Shown piece after piece: positions 37,888 to 49,928 of a stretch of DNA of 52,070 bases (positions within the stretch are counted from its first letter, which is position 1; each line of letters opens with the position of its first letter). Source of the DNA: Heterotrichella gracilis (taxonomy: Eukaryota; Sar; Xanthophyceae; Tribonematales; Xanthonemataceae); NCBI GenBank assembly GCA_032358255.1, contig JAULBX010026119.1, forward strand, positions 1-52,070. Reading direction: 5' to 3'. The position numbers and the translations under genes were made by a program. The notes beneath the pieces were generated by a model, which searched no databases, was not told the DNA's origin, and saw only the letters and a list, made by a program, of their open reading frames with translations.

Positions 37888-38847
37888 ATGATGGCTTCAA
37901 GCTCCGTGGTGTGCAAGGGCGTGTCCCTGCCTGTGCGCAGCACTGCGGTCCGCCGCTCAACTGTGGCTCGCAGCAACTTCCTGGGCGCTCCTGTGGCCAG
38001 ATCGTTCGTGGTCAGTACCAGCGTACAGCAAGTTGGTTACCTAGCTCAACCTTCGCACAGCCAACCATCGCTAACCCTGTAACCGGTGCGCTGCAGGCTC
38101 CCCGCGTGCAGAAGAAGTTTGTGGTCCGTGCAGAGGCTGAGGCCAACGAGCCCTTTGATCCAGACACCCTCGTCAAGGATCTGCAGGAGAAGGTGTGCAT
38201 ATGACCTATATGATGGATTGAACGGTGACCTGCGTATCCCGCTGTTACTGATGCGACGTTGTGCCATCTCGCAGTGGGACAAGCTTGAGAACAAGTCCAC
38301 CGTTGCCATCTACGCTGGTGGCGCCGTGGTGACCGTGTGGCTGGCTGGCACAGTGGTGGGCGCTGTCAACGCCGTCCCACTGGTACGCCTGCTGACCACT
38401 GTTGGGCACTAAAAATATCTGCATCCTGCTTGATTACAGCTGAACTGCCAACCTGGGCTTGTCCTGTTGTCCGTGTTATTGTCCCTGTGTGCAGCAGTGC
38501 CACGCCATTGTGCTCCTTCCCCCAGTACTGAGCCCTTTCCAGGATGGGTGGAACTGATCTGGCACCTGTGCTCAACCGCTGTGTCCGCTTCTTGTGCTGC
38601 AGCTTCCCAAGCTCCTGGAGCTGGTGGGTCTGGGCTACACGGCATGGTTTGTGTACCGCTACCTGCTGTTCAAGGTGGGTAGACACCACTGTGCCACATG
38701 CCATGTGTGTGGCATATCTGACGTGGCAGGGTTTCTGCAGCCAACAACTGCCCTGACGTGGTTGCTCTGTCTTTGCAGTCGAGCAGAGAGGAGCTTCTAC
38801 AGGACATTGAGGAGCTCAAAAAGAAAATCACAGGGACAGCAGAATAA
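37888..38847 (+). CDS. CURT1: CURT1-family thylakoid membrane curvature protein (CAAD domain)
   Basis: Small thylakoid protein that oligomerises and bends membranes at grana margins. Exons: 37888-38010, 38097-38192, 38275-38382, 38603-38674, 38779-38847; 155 residues, the usual size. The ATG at 37888 begins a typical transit peptide (MMASSSVVCKGVSLPVRS). The mature part has an amphipathic helix (DTLVKDLQEKWDKLENK), a first membrane helix (AIYAGGAVVTVWLAGTVVGA), a short loop with Pro and Leu, a second helix (VGLGYTAWFVYRYLLF) and a charged C-terminal helix (SREELLQDIEELKKKI): the full CAAD layout. All four introns are phase 0 and GT-AG. It follows FZL directly on the same strand. Confidence 0.94.
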
Positions 38848-39846
38848 ACGCGCTGTTGGCATCACTTATAGGTGACAGTGGCTGTCGGAGCTATTCTTTA
38901 TTTTTCGTTGTTGGAAACTTTACTTCACTGTACTTTGCGAATTGTACACTACTTGCACGATTGCTCATCCATCATGTGTGGTGCTTGCTCGACAATTTGT
39001 AGACAGCTGTAGCGGGATGCAGCACGTGTTGTTGCCCCACGCCTTGCGGCATGGGGAGCAGTTGGGCAGCAGTGTAGTACACCAAGAATGGACAGCACTT
39101 CAACTTACCTTGTGATCAACTGTCAGTTGTCCTGGTGACTACTGACAGTGTAGCTGATCCACCTGTACTGCGCACCTTGGCAGCCAAGGTATCCTGTACC
39201 TTTCCTTGACCACAGGGTACACACCAGTCCACCCCTTGGTGATTTGATGAAATGCTGTGTTGTAATCATTGCTGTGCTGTATTTCTCCGGCAGGCCTTAT
39301 GGTCCTTGCTGTTTGGCGTTACATTGCCACTACCCATATTTGGTTGAGAGCCCGACAGTGCTCCTTCAGTTGTTGACCCTGCTGGATTGTTGTCGACTAT
39401 GGGACAGTAACTGATGACCGTGGGGATAGTTAGAGTTCACCACTGCTGCATTCAGGGCCAATGTGAACCTATAAGGGTTGTGCAGTACGTGGGCATGCAA
39501 GAGTGGAGTCCGACTTGATGCACGCCTGATTGGAGGTCTTAGAGTTAGACCCATGATTGGCATTTCAATGCAATTGGAGTTCGAAAGCCACACAGCAGGG
39601 CTGTGTTCCCAGCGTCCAGCAGGTTAATAGGGAGAAATATCTAGTCGGTCCAGCCGTATCTGTAGTATGGTAGTTTTCAGGGGTGGAAGGGAGCTGTTGT
39701 GGCGTAGTGAACCAGGATTGCCACTGCCAACCCTGTCTCCATATAGCTTGAAACCAGTTTGCTTATTCGGTCACAAAGTTGATAGTGCTCAGTCTGAAGT
39801 GCCAAAGACACGCGGCGGTACTATTCGAAGACTTCAAACCAGCGCC
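38848..39846. other. spacer between CURT1 and the TEL2-like gene
   Basis: Contains the CURT1 3' untranslated region with TGTAA at 39261-39265 and the presumed promoter of the next gene. No other gene recognised. Confidence 0.5.
39261..39265 (+). terminator. TGTAA polyadenylation signal, CURT1
   Basis: TGTAA 414 bases after the CURT1 stop codon. Confidence 0.4.
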
Positions 39847-42800
39847 ATGACCCAGCACACACAGCTTGTGGAGAGCGCAGTTGCCAGTTTTGTCCAGGAA
39901 GTATGCTGCACATGCAAGGGAACTGGTGACGACAGCGTTGTGCAGCAGGCTCTGAAGGTTGCGAGGGTATTGTTTTTGCAAGGGTATCGACCTGACGAAA
40001 GTGCAGTAGAGGCGCTCCCAGACGCATGTGCAAGGACTTTTTCGGTGTTGTCTCGACTGCAACAAGACGAAAATGCCATCGCAGACACACGGCGTGCGTT
40101 CTTCAAGAACAGCTATCCCTCCCTGTGTGACGTGATATTGACTGGTACGTGCTTACGTTACAGCATTGTGCCGCTCAGCCAGCAGCTTTCGCGTCCAATG
40201 CCCTGCCCAAATATGCATGCATTGGGATGCATGCATGCATCCGTTCAACGCCCAAAACCTCTATGATGGCAAGGCAAGCCTTTGAACAGTGAATACAACT
40301 CAAGTTCAAATAAATACTAGCAGCGCTTTGGCACTGACATGAGGTGCCATCCTTGACCATTCTGCAGATCTTGTCCCTGGTCGAGTTGCCTCCTGGTCAG
40401 TCCGTGAGCAGCAGGATGTGGCGGCCTTCTTCAGCCAGGCACCACCACACGCAGCCTTCGCAGCACTGTTGGAGTACGCACACGCTCCTTATTGAAGCCC
40501 ATTGCGGCACCAGTATCCGCATGGCATGTTTTGAATGTGCATTGTGAACATGCCAACCCTAGAGTACTGCGCCTTACGATGCTGTGTGTGTCCCATGCAG
40601 GCACCTCAACCAGGTGTCTGTCGGAGACACTCTACACCAGCACGACGGGGCATACGCCACCGCGGTAGCCGCAGACACCGCCGCCAAGTGGCTGGCTGCG
40701 CGCTTTGCCTCGCCCTCCACTCAGGGCCTGTTGGAGCTGGTGGAGGTCGCAGAGGTCAGCAGCCATCACAATGCAGGCACTGCGTGCGATGGAGGGCGGC
40801 CAACGCTGGAGGCGGTGGCGGTGCTGGTTGCCCGCGTGCCTGAGTGCGCCACTGCCTGCCACCTGGCACAGCTACAGCCCCAGCCCTGGGTAACACATGT
40901 GCTGCACACGCTGATGAGTGCAGCAGCGCCTGTGGGACATGGCAAAGAAAGCACAAAGGCTGCACCTGACCCAAGCATTGCAGACCCACACACAGCATTG
41001 CGGCTGGCAGGCGTGGTGGTGACCAAGCTGTGCAAGCGCGGGTATGCTATGCCCGTGAGCAACGCCTTGCTGCAATGGCTGAGCAACAACCCCGTAGCAC
41101 CCTCTGACATGGACACTACGCTGGCCCTATTGCTGGCTCAAGTGGAGGACAGCCGCGCACTGGAGCGCCTGGTTGAGGCGCTGCTTGTGGCCCACGCTGC
41201 ACGGCACAATGACGTGGCGGGGGCAATGCAGCTGGTGGCGCATGTGGCTGGCGGTGATGCATGGCAGGAGACTCATGTCAGGTACAAATGTTGGTGGCGG
41301 GATGCTGCGGTTCCCTGTGTTCAGCTAATGCTGTCCTTTCCACTGCAGTTGCTCACCTCTCCCCACTTTTGATCTCGCCGTGCCCTCCCCATTTCTCCCC
41401 AGGTACGTGCTGTGTGACCGCATGCTGCTGCACCACCAGCTGCCACCCGCCGCACAGGAGGCAGTGCTACGCCACATGGCGGCACGGGAGGGGCCAGGCA
41501 GCGCCAGCCTGGCGGCCACGTGCGTGAGCCTGGCCCAGGAATGGGGCAGCCTGGACGCAATCCGCCGCCTGCCCGCACAGCACCAGGCCAGCACCGCACA
41601 CGCGCTGGCACTAGGGCTGCGCATCATGGGGGGCCAGGCGCTGCAGGCACACCCACAGCTGCTGGGCCTTGTGCTAAAAGGTACGGGGTGGGGCTGGCTC
41701 GGTGCATTCACCACTCCCACTCTATCCCCTTTGTGATATCGCCACATCCACTATCTGATTGCCCCCTGCATGGTTGCTGCCTCCTCAGGAGTGCTGATGC
41801 TTCAATGTGTGTGTGTGTGTCACCCCCTTCACTGCAGGGGTGAGCACACGGCTGGACAGCCCCCTGTACGTGGTGAGGGTGCAGGGCATGCGCGTAGGCT
41901 CCGCCATGTCCGCTGCCATTGACCCCAATGGCGATCCACTTTTTGGCGGCATTGGCTCATTGAGCCTGGACCCGAGGGAGATGTGGCACGCCACTTGCGC
42001 ACCGGGATATGTACCAGGTCAGTGTGGGGCCTGCTGCAGGGCTTTGTGCATGCTGCTCCTGTGCTGTAGCATCATATGCGTATCAGGTCGATCGCTTATT
42101 GCGCTTGCATGTGTACACTTCACTTTGAAAAATCACTAGTACTGATACCACGCACCTGTTATATGTGCAGATGGTGCTGCACAGATGGAGGGGAGGGGCC
42201 CTGCCATGTCACCACCTGGCCATGCAGGCGTGCACAGCCGGGAAATGGCACAGGGGCGTGCTGCAAGGTATGTGTTGTAACTGAGATTTCAACTAGTGTC
42301 GGCCATTTCACAAATGCACATATGTATGAAATGGCTGACGCATGCAGTCCATCATGCAGCAATTCCCAGTGCCACAACCCGCGGCCCCCTCATCCACCTG
42401 TGCCCCTCACCGCTACCACCTTATGCCCACCCTGGTCACCTCCACTTCTGGTTCAGGGAGGTGCTGGGTGCTGTTGATGATGCTGGAGTGGTGAGCGTCG
42501 CTCTGTCCCGCCAGCATGCCTCCGGCGGCGTGTTGACCGAGAGCGATGACAGCGATGCAGACAGTGAGGTGTCCATGGAGGTGTACGAGGAAGGCAGGGA
42601 GCAGGAGCCAGGTGCGCAGTTGGGGGGGACTAATGCCTATCTGCATGTCACACATCACTGGCGTGCATGCAGGTCATACAGCACGCCCAGTGGCTGCAGA
42701 AGGTCAGGCAGGGCACTAGCTGACCAATTGCATGTTCATGTCCTGTGCAGATGATTGGGACGCTGCTGCTGGGCGCCCGGTCCAGCTGCGCACCCTGGTG

Positions 42801-44551
42801 GCGGCGCTGCGGCAGACTGACAAGCCTGGCGAGGTGGTTGCCGCGTTAGCACAGCTGGAGCCGCTCATCCTGAGTGGCCCCAGGGAGCTGGCGCCGTGTG
42901 GTCCTCAGCTTGTGTCTGCGCTGCTGCACATGCACGTGCCAGAGTGGGCGGACGAGGGGCCGGGTGCGGAGGGGTCGGCGCAGCGCCTGAGGTGAGGACC
43001 GGTGGGGTGCAGGCACATGCTGCAGTGACATGTTAACAATCCACCTTGCCCTTGTGTTCTTGCTATGCTTGTGAACGTGCCACATGCCCTGAAGCTGGCA
43101 ATATTGCTCTTGATCACCATGAGCGTATGCATGTGCATCCAAGCTGCAGCATACCTCGTGCACATTTGTGCACATCTGTCCTTATGGCCAAGGGGATCTG
43201 TGTTTGTGCAGATGCATGGTGGGCCTGGTGGCAGCTGCCCCTGGCCAGGCGGGTGGTGCCCTGGCTGCCTACCTGCACTCCCCACACCTGGACCTGCACC
43301 AGCGCCTCACGCTGCTGGACACGCTGGGGCGAGCAGCGCAGCAGTTGGCCAGGCCAGTGGCGCTGCCTAGCACCCAGACGCATGATGCAAAAGCTCTGGT
43401 GTGTGACTCAACTACCCTGCTTCCGCTTTCTATGCACACACTGCCGTGCTCTGGTGGATGGTGGATCACCCATTGAGCAGGGATTGTACGCTTGCTGCTG
43501 GACACTCATGGCAGTCAATTGGGTACCTTTTGATTCCACCCCCTGCTGCAGGCTGGCAGGCACAGTGGCGGGTACATTCAGGGCAAGTCGCGCGTGTGGG
43601 GCCAGGCGGCCAGGCGGCAGCGCATGGAGGGGGGGCGGGGGGCCGGCAGCGCCAACCGGTTTGCTGACGTGGCCCTGCAGTGGGTTGCTGCGCTGCTCAA
43701 TGACTGCGACACTCCCAAGCAGGGTCTGGACTTGTTTGGCAGGGATCACCTGGTGCTGGGTGAGGGGTAGTCAGTCTGGGCTGTGTAAATTGACAATGAC
43801 ACGGACCGTGCAACGCCTCAACTCAGCTCCTTCACAGGACCTTTGTGCATAAGCGTCGCACTCGCTGCATGCCGCCTACATCCCAGGCACCATTGTATGG
43901 TAGTCCCCTGTGCAGCATAGCCCCCGCAGCGCAGGCGATGTGATGTCCCTGTGTGCCCCCCTGTGCGCAGGCCACCTGCTGACCACGCTTGGCAAGCTGG
44001 TGGAGAGCGCCTCCCCCTCCCCTGTGACAGCCCAAGTTGCGTGTGCCACCCTGGAGGTGCTGCAGCTGGGACAGGTGCACGCGCACGCAGAGCCCTTTGT
44101 GCGCAGGGCGGCACTGGTCACCGCCGCACAGGTAGGACTGTGCAGTGTAGTTTGCGGGGAATGCCGCTCACTGGTACATGTTGTTGGCCTTGTGCCTACC
44201 TGCCCAATGTGTGTGTGCAGCAGCTGACACTTGGCATGTGGCGTGGTGCAGGTTCTGACCGCACTGCCACCCGCCCAGCTGTCTGCGGCAATGGGCGGTG
44301 CTGGTGGCGGTGGCATGCTGGTGGCTGGGCTGCAGTGGGTGCGGGAGTGGGTGGGCCAGGTTGGGCAGGGGGATGAAGATGGGCAGTGCAGGATGCTCGC
44401 GGAGGGCTGCCTGGGCTTGCATGGCAGACTGGCGCAGAAGGCCCTGTACCTGACCAACGACACAGCTGCCGCAGGCATCAGCCCGCTGATTGGTGCTAAA
44501 ATACCAGTGCTCCTCCCCAAGCAGTCGGACATTGGCCGGAGCCTGTCATAA
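39847..44551 (+). CDS. TEL2/TELO2-like protein (TTT co-chaperone complex)
   Basis: TEL2 forms the TTT complex with TTI1 and TTI2 and helps HSP90 mature PIKK kinases (ATM, ATR, TOR); it is a helical-repeat scaffold. Exons: 39847-40144, 40368-40473, 40601-41281, 41403-41680, 41838-42017, 42171-42267, 42457-42611, 42751-42991, 43212-43398, 43552-43759, 43971-44131, 44252-44551; phases agree and give about 963 residues. Family-like blocks: YVLCDRMLLHHQ; LDSPLYVVRVQGMRVGSAMS (start of the conserved region); the acidic linker SDDSDADSE; CMVGLVAAAPGQ with LDLHQRLTLLDTLGRAA; a basic YIQGKSRVWG; NRFADVALQWV; LLTTLGKLVE; AEPFVRRAALVTAA. Identity rests on this ordered C-terminal pattern. An in-frame ATG at 39667 is possible but less likely as the start. 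Confidence 0.8.
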
Positions 44552-44872
44552 ATGTGAATGGGATGCCAGGGACCCTGGATGACTTGGAGCATAAACCTGT
44601 CAGACATGTGCATCAAAGGGCCTTTGATGCACGCCTGGCGTTGATCTGGGATATGCATTTATGAACATGGATATAATATACATATTATGGGCTTCAAGTT
44701 AACTGCATGCAATTGCACCGCGCATGATCGTACACGCTGTGCCACTGTGCACCTGGACTTCAGCGATGATCATAGCTAACGCTTACTCAGCTTCAGGCTC
44801 CAACTATGTTTCAAACCTGAAGTTCAATGGGTTAATTCCAGATTGAGTGTTAAATTGCGCATGGATTTCTCC

Positions 44873-44877
44873 TGTAA
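44873..44877 (+). terminator. TGTAA polyadenylation signal, TEL2-like gene
   Basis: TGTAA 322 bases after the TEL2-like stop codon. Confidence 0.35.
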
Positions 44878-45294
44878 GTATAGCTACATGGCTGATTAAG
44901 AATATGAGGATACATTGAGATTGATCTGATCATCAATGATTATTTATCAAAATAAATCAATGGGCCGCTGCCGAGAGCAGCCATTTGTTAAGACATATTG
45001 TGTATATGTTACATTATGGATGTCATACAGTATTGATTATAATTGTAAAGCCATCATGGATATTATGATTTGCCATAAGACTCCTGCCACTGATCGAGCG
45101 CCATGCCCCTGCATATGCCCTGGCGGCCCACCAGGGAGGCCAACTGCCAGTGGCCACCATACACCAGCATGGTCTGGTGGCGACGCCGTGCCGCCCGTGA
45201 CTGTACCTCAGGCCATGGTACAGGGAAGCCGGCCAGTGCAGCTGAGCCGCATGAGAAGACTGCCGGAGTGCACACCCCCTTGCCTTAACTCCCC

Positions 45295-45335
45295 ACCACC
45301 CACCACCACCCACCACCATCCACCATCATCCGCCA
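45295..45335. repeat. CCA-rich simple repeat
   Basis: Irregular tandem array of CCACC/CCATC units just after the RPA49 coding end (minus strand), probably in its 3' untranslated region. Confidence 0.6.
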
Positions 45336-45379
45336 CATGACCACGCCCAGCAGCAGACCCCTCATGAGGTTGATCAATG

Positions 45380-48300
45380 CTATCGCGCCCCCCTATTTGC
45401 CCTTGCTCTATTGGCATTCATGGCTTGCATTGCCTCCGCTGATCGGCTGGGCCAGGCCTCCCTGAGGGTGCGTCCGGGCTGGCCCCACTTTGGATCAAGC
45501 AGATGGACCTGGGGAGGGGGGGCGGGTGTGGGTGTGGGATAGGAGCATGGGCCGCTCCTTGTGCAACTGTTGGTGGGAGGTGCATCCAATGGGCAAACAG
45601 TCGGGCTGTTTGCATGCAAAGGAAGCACAGAGCAGGTGCATGTCGGTATGGCGTGGACCAGCATCATGGGTGGTGAGAGGGGATCTGAAATGCTATCAAC
45701 TTCCTCATCTGGAGGCGCGTGCGAAGCAAATACCGGGAAATTGTTACACCACGCATATGCATTGCATCACTGTACATGCAGGTTGCATGCATCACTCACC
45801 CTCCAAGCGATGGGATTCTTGGTGGTCCCGTCAGGGTTCTCACCCTGCACATCGCAGCCCAGGCCCCTGCACACCAGGGAAAGGTGAGGCACACAGGTCA
45901 GGGGGCGGCAAGGATCAGTAGAAGGGGACAGATACTTTCTCCGGGCCACTACACAGCCAAAACAGGCGCCAATACGGTACCATCCAATGCTCCCACCTGG
46001 ATCAGGCTGACAATACCGTCACAGCAAGTGGGCATGCTGTAAAGCGCATCTTACATGCCCAGCCAACATATCGCGCCACCACACACGCACAGACCTAAAT
46101 CCCCTCCCCTCCCCCGCACGCACTTGTACGCCGCCATGATGTCCTTGCCAGAGTATTGGAACTCCCGCACAAAGTCCAGGAACCACTGCGGTGGCAGGTC
46201 CCAGCCCGCCAGCATGAGCGCCATGACCAGCAGGTGCACGTACACAAGGTTGCGCTGCAGGGTGGAGCGGTCAAGCTCAACGCGGCCCCCCTCAACAGGC
46301 TTGCTCTCAAAGAAGCGGTCGAATAGCGCCTGGCAGACAACCTCCTGCAGGGGGGAATGGGCTGTGTGGCGGGGAGGAACTGGGCAGGCACACGCAGCGG
46401 CCAGTGCCATGCATGTCAGATTCGTAGCTGGAGTATGCCCCAGGGATATTAACATAGGGCACTTCTACATATATTTGGTGGATTTGTATTATATATTCTA
46501 AAATTGTAATACAAATTCAATATCATATTTGAGCATATATTTTGAATACAAATTTCCATTTTGTGAAAGTCTGTAAAATCTGCAAAAGTACATTACATCT
46601 TAGGCAACGTGGTATAATTGTAAAAATTCTTCAAGAACACATTATGAGATAGGAAAAGGATAGGCTTTTGCTGATATATTCAATTTGAGTCTGCCATGCG
46701 CCCCTCATTAAGACCCCATTCGCAACACGCCCCTGCTTGCACCTTCATGCCAAACTTGTTGGCCAGGATGGAGTAAGCCTTGTTCTCCGGGAATACAAAG
46801 AACGTATTGCACTTCCACAGCTGCAGGTAGTGGTTCATGCAGGCCAGCAGGCGCGCCCTGAACTCCTTGGCCTCACTGGTGCGGGCCGCATTGATGTAGT
46901 CCAAGCGGCAATCAACCCATTCATGAATCTGGGGCAGCGGGGAGGGTGGGAAGTAAGCAGGTAAGCAAGGGGGGCCTGCACGGGTAAGTCTATGCCAGGT
47001 GGCACACAGTCCAGTCACCAGACAAAGGTGAACGTGGCAGGTAGGCACACATGACCATGCAGATGAGCGAGGCCAGGCATGGCCAACGGTGAGGGGTGCA
47101 GTGGGTGCGGAGCGCACGTGGATAGTAAAGAGGGAGGCGGTAGCAGTGTGTGCGCTGACTGCACAAAGGCTAAGGCGTGTACCAGCACAGGATGCAAGGC
47201 AAGGCACAGCGTGCGGGCGGGGCCAGATGCAGCATGGTGGGCGCCACAGCACACACCACATGAATGGCTCACCCTGTGCCAGCATGCACACACACACACC
47301 TTATTCTCCTCGTATGCCTTCAGCCTGTCACTCCTGTTCTCAGGCTGCGCCATGTGCACCATGCCCTCCCAGTCCACCTCCCGCCACACCACTGGGGGGA
47401 TGAGGCCCTCGATGGTGTACGCATCCTCAGGCCGCGTGGCTGAGGGGTTGTGGGGGGGGATCATGCGCCAGTTGTCATTGAACTCGGCAATGTCCTCCTG
47501 TGGTTGAGCGGAGAGGTGGGGTTTGCGTTGTGTGTAGGGGGTGAAATGGGTGGATGCATGTGACAGTGGCAACATGTGGGTAACACATGGCAGGTTGCAT
47601 ATGTTTGGGCAACATGTACCCAGCAGGCAAAACAGCAGGTGTGGCACTGGGCACAATGGTGCGTGCAGGCCAGTGTGTCAGACGACCCTCCTCCACCGCC
47701 CACTGCCCCCCCCTTTCGCCACTACAACTCCATTAAGTACCATACATCTGTCCACCAAGAGTCTAGCACTGCCCTGCTTGCATCACCTACCATGCCCTGC
47801 CATGACCCCCACCCCTTTGTTAAGGTGCCATGCCTGGGTTCAGGATAATGCAAGCAATAATGATGGGAATCTTACCGCTGTCTGCTTGTTCTTGATCCGT
47901 TCCTCCGCAATGGGCATGACCTGTGCTATGACCTTTGCCATGGCCTCGGGCTCCACCACCAGCGCCTCCAGCGGCGTGACCTTGTTTGTGGTCACCCTCC
48001 GCTTCTTTGTCATGGTCCCAAAAAGCTGGGACAGCCTGAGGGAGGGGAGGGGGGTGGATGGGGTCAGCACAAGGGCAGAGCTGTGCGCGCATGGTGCTGC
48101 TAGGCAATGTTAGACATTTCTAGTGGCAGGTGGGTGAGTGTAGTACTTTCCACCTGGGTGCGCTGCATGCCGCAAGCACAAGGGGCAGGCGACGGCACGT
48201 GCGCGCAGCAACCCACAGGGGCCAGGAGGTACTGAACGCACTTGCGGTTTGTTGCCGTGTTGGGATTGACCGGCCTCTTGACCTCCCCATCCCCTTGCTC

Positions 48301-49513
48301 CTCCCCTTCCTCCTCCTGCACCTCCTCCTCCTCCAGTGCCTGCTGCTCAGCCAGGAGCGCCCGCCCGTGGCGCTGCGCCTTTGCATCTGTGTCCAGCCAT
48401 GGGTGCGTGTGCGCCTCCATGCGCATCACCTGCTGCTGGTGCACACCCGCCAGCCGCACGCGCTTGCGCTTGCGATCAACCAGCGCCAGCGCATACCTGC
48501 GGGAGGGCAGCGCTGAGGGTTGGCCCACAGCAGCACACTATTGCATGCATCAGCTTGTGCGAGAAGGGCGCATACTGCAGCTTGCTCCTGCCAGGTGAGG
48601 GGTGCTTCACATGCATTGGGCACAGAAACTCGTAACATCGTCAGGCTCATTAACCAGTGTGCTACCCCGGCCAAGCGCATGACCAGTGCGCCCAGCCTGC
48701 CGCACCTCACGCTGCGAGGCTGCCTGTACCTCCCCGCCTCGTCCTGCACCAGCGGGAAGTTTGGCGGGAAGCGCAGCTCCTCTTGCGTCCACGCCTTGCC
48801 CTCGGGCCTGTCGGGGTAGGTGCCAGCGATGCGCGCCAGGCGCTCCTGCAGCATCCCCTCTCCAAACCTGCGCCGCAGCTCCTCTTGGTCACCCAGCTGC
48901 TCCAGCTCCTTGCGCTTCAGCTCCTGGTTGGTCTCAGGGACTTGGTAGTCCCACATGGGCTTGGTGCGGCACTTGATGTCGTTCACAACGCCACCACGCC
49001 GCCCCGTCTGGAAACATGGGGGCAGTCGGGGTGTTGAGTTGGGGGTGTGGTTGCGGGCCACGTGGGTGTGGGTGCATGCAGGTGGGCCATGCTCTGTTGT
49101 GAGGCCACCAAGAGCCGCACACACTGCTGTCACCATATCCAACCCAGCAATCTCAACTTGCACTTGCAAAGTCCTCAAGTGAGCTGTGCACGGTTTCCAA
49201 TTGTGAGCAAACGTGTACTCCCAGCCCTCACTGGCTGACCTACCATCTGCGTGACTAGCTCCTGCTGGGGCAAGTCATCAGCTGGCAAGCCCATCGCATT
49301 GAACTTCTCCTTGCTAAGCCTTCGCACAAAAGCCTTGTCAACGACCTCGCCCCGGCCGAAGGCTTTGTCTAGTCGGTGGGGGTAGCGCACCACCCATGGT
49401 GGGATTGGCTCACTGATAGCCTTCTTGACCTTGAGGTGGGGTGGGGGCGGCGGGCAAGAGTTGCTACCAGCCGTCTTGTGCTTCTTACTCTCTTTCTTGT
49501 AGTTGTACACCAT
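45380..49513 (-). CDS. RPA49: RNA polymerase I subunit A49-like (POLR1E/RPA49)
   Basis: A49 forms with A34.5 a TFIIF/TFIIE-like module of RNA polymerase I that transcribes rDNA in the nucleolus. Exons (minus): 49244-49513, 48730-49007, 48242-48496, 47876-48035, 47300-47497, 46743-46928, 46124-46344, 45800-45866, 45380-45508; phases agree; about 587 residues, longer than the usual 400-430. Family blocks: RYALALVDRKRKRVRLAGV (end of the dimerisation domain), LFGTMTKKRRVTTNKV, a linker with RPEDAYTIEGLIPP, then the tandem winged-helix region with LDRSTLQRNLVYVHLLVMAL and LGCDVQGE. The first two exons (about 183 residues) do not resemble the usual N-terminus and may be a lineage-specific extension. 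The acidic stretch EEEEVQEEEGEE lies before the linker. Start at the ATG at 49513; the frame opens further only from a GTG. The last two exons are short and less certain. Confidence 0.82.
46441..46690. other. AT-rich island in an RPA49 intron
   Basis: About 250 AT-rich bases in intron 46345-46742, unlike the flanks. Contains a perfect 9-bp inverted repeat, TTTGTATTA (46483-46491) with TAATACAAA (46507-46515), and a second AATACAAA near 46537. Possible small transposon remnant. Confidence 0.5.
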
Positions 49514-49928
49514 GGTAACAGAAGCGTTGGCCTTCACCTAGCACGGGAATGTGCATGCATATGCAGCAACGTTGCTTAACGTCAACGTCAGCCAGAGGCA
49601 AGCCAGAGGCAAAGCTAGTCCTGATACGGGTTAATACTTACAAGCCCATATATTGCAGTTCTCTCGTATTAGTTGAAGTTGGCAGCCTTCCTGTGTCTTG
49701 CATTGCATGTGATACCAAAAGGCTGACGGCGGAGTCTATTTTGCATGCATGCATCTGCACATTTTGTCAACAGCAATACCTGAGGTATAAGCCTCAAGTT
49801 GAGGTCCTCAACACCCTCAAACACGCCCGGCACCCTCACAAGACACGGCAGTAAACAAGTGTGCGTATTGGGCTTCAAATTGCCTGGTCTTGTCGTTGTC
49901 AAGCAGCTAACTGTGCACAGCTGTTTGC
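49514..49928. promoter_or_regulatory. bidirectional promoter region between RPA49 and BCD1
   Basis: Only 415 bases separate the start codons of the divergent RPA49 and BCD1-like genes, so both promoters lie here. A TGCATGCATGCA run near 49743 and a CATATATTG near 49647 are the only marked motifs. Shared control is plausible because both products serve ribosome production. Confidence 0.55.

Larger units (their letters stand above)
44552..45379. other. spacer between convergent TEL2-like and RPA49 genes
   Basis: AT-rich 3' untranslated sequence with TGTAA at 44873-44877 for the plus-strand gene and TTACA near 45008 (TGTAA on the minus strand) for RPA49, plus a CCA/CCACC simple repeat at about 45295-45335. 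No gene recognised. Confidence 0.5.

Noticed and set aside
47283..47300. (CA)n run as a possible regulatory repeat
   Set aside because: It is simply the start of an RPA49 intron on the minus strand, with GTGTGTG at the donor.
49513..49537. Extension of RPA49 to an upstream start at 49537
   Set aside because: The upstream codon is GTG; the ATG at 49513 is the first proper start.
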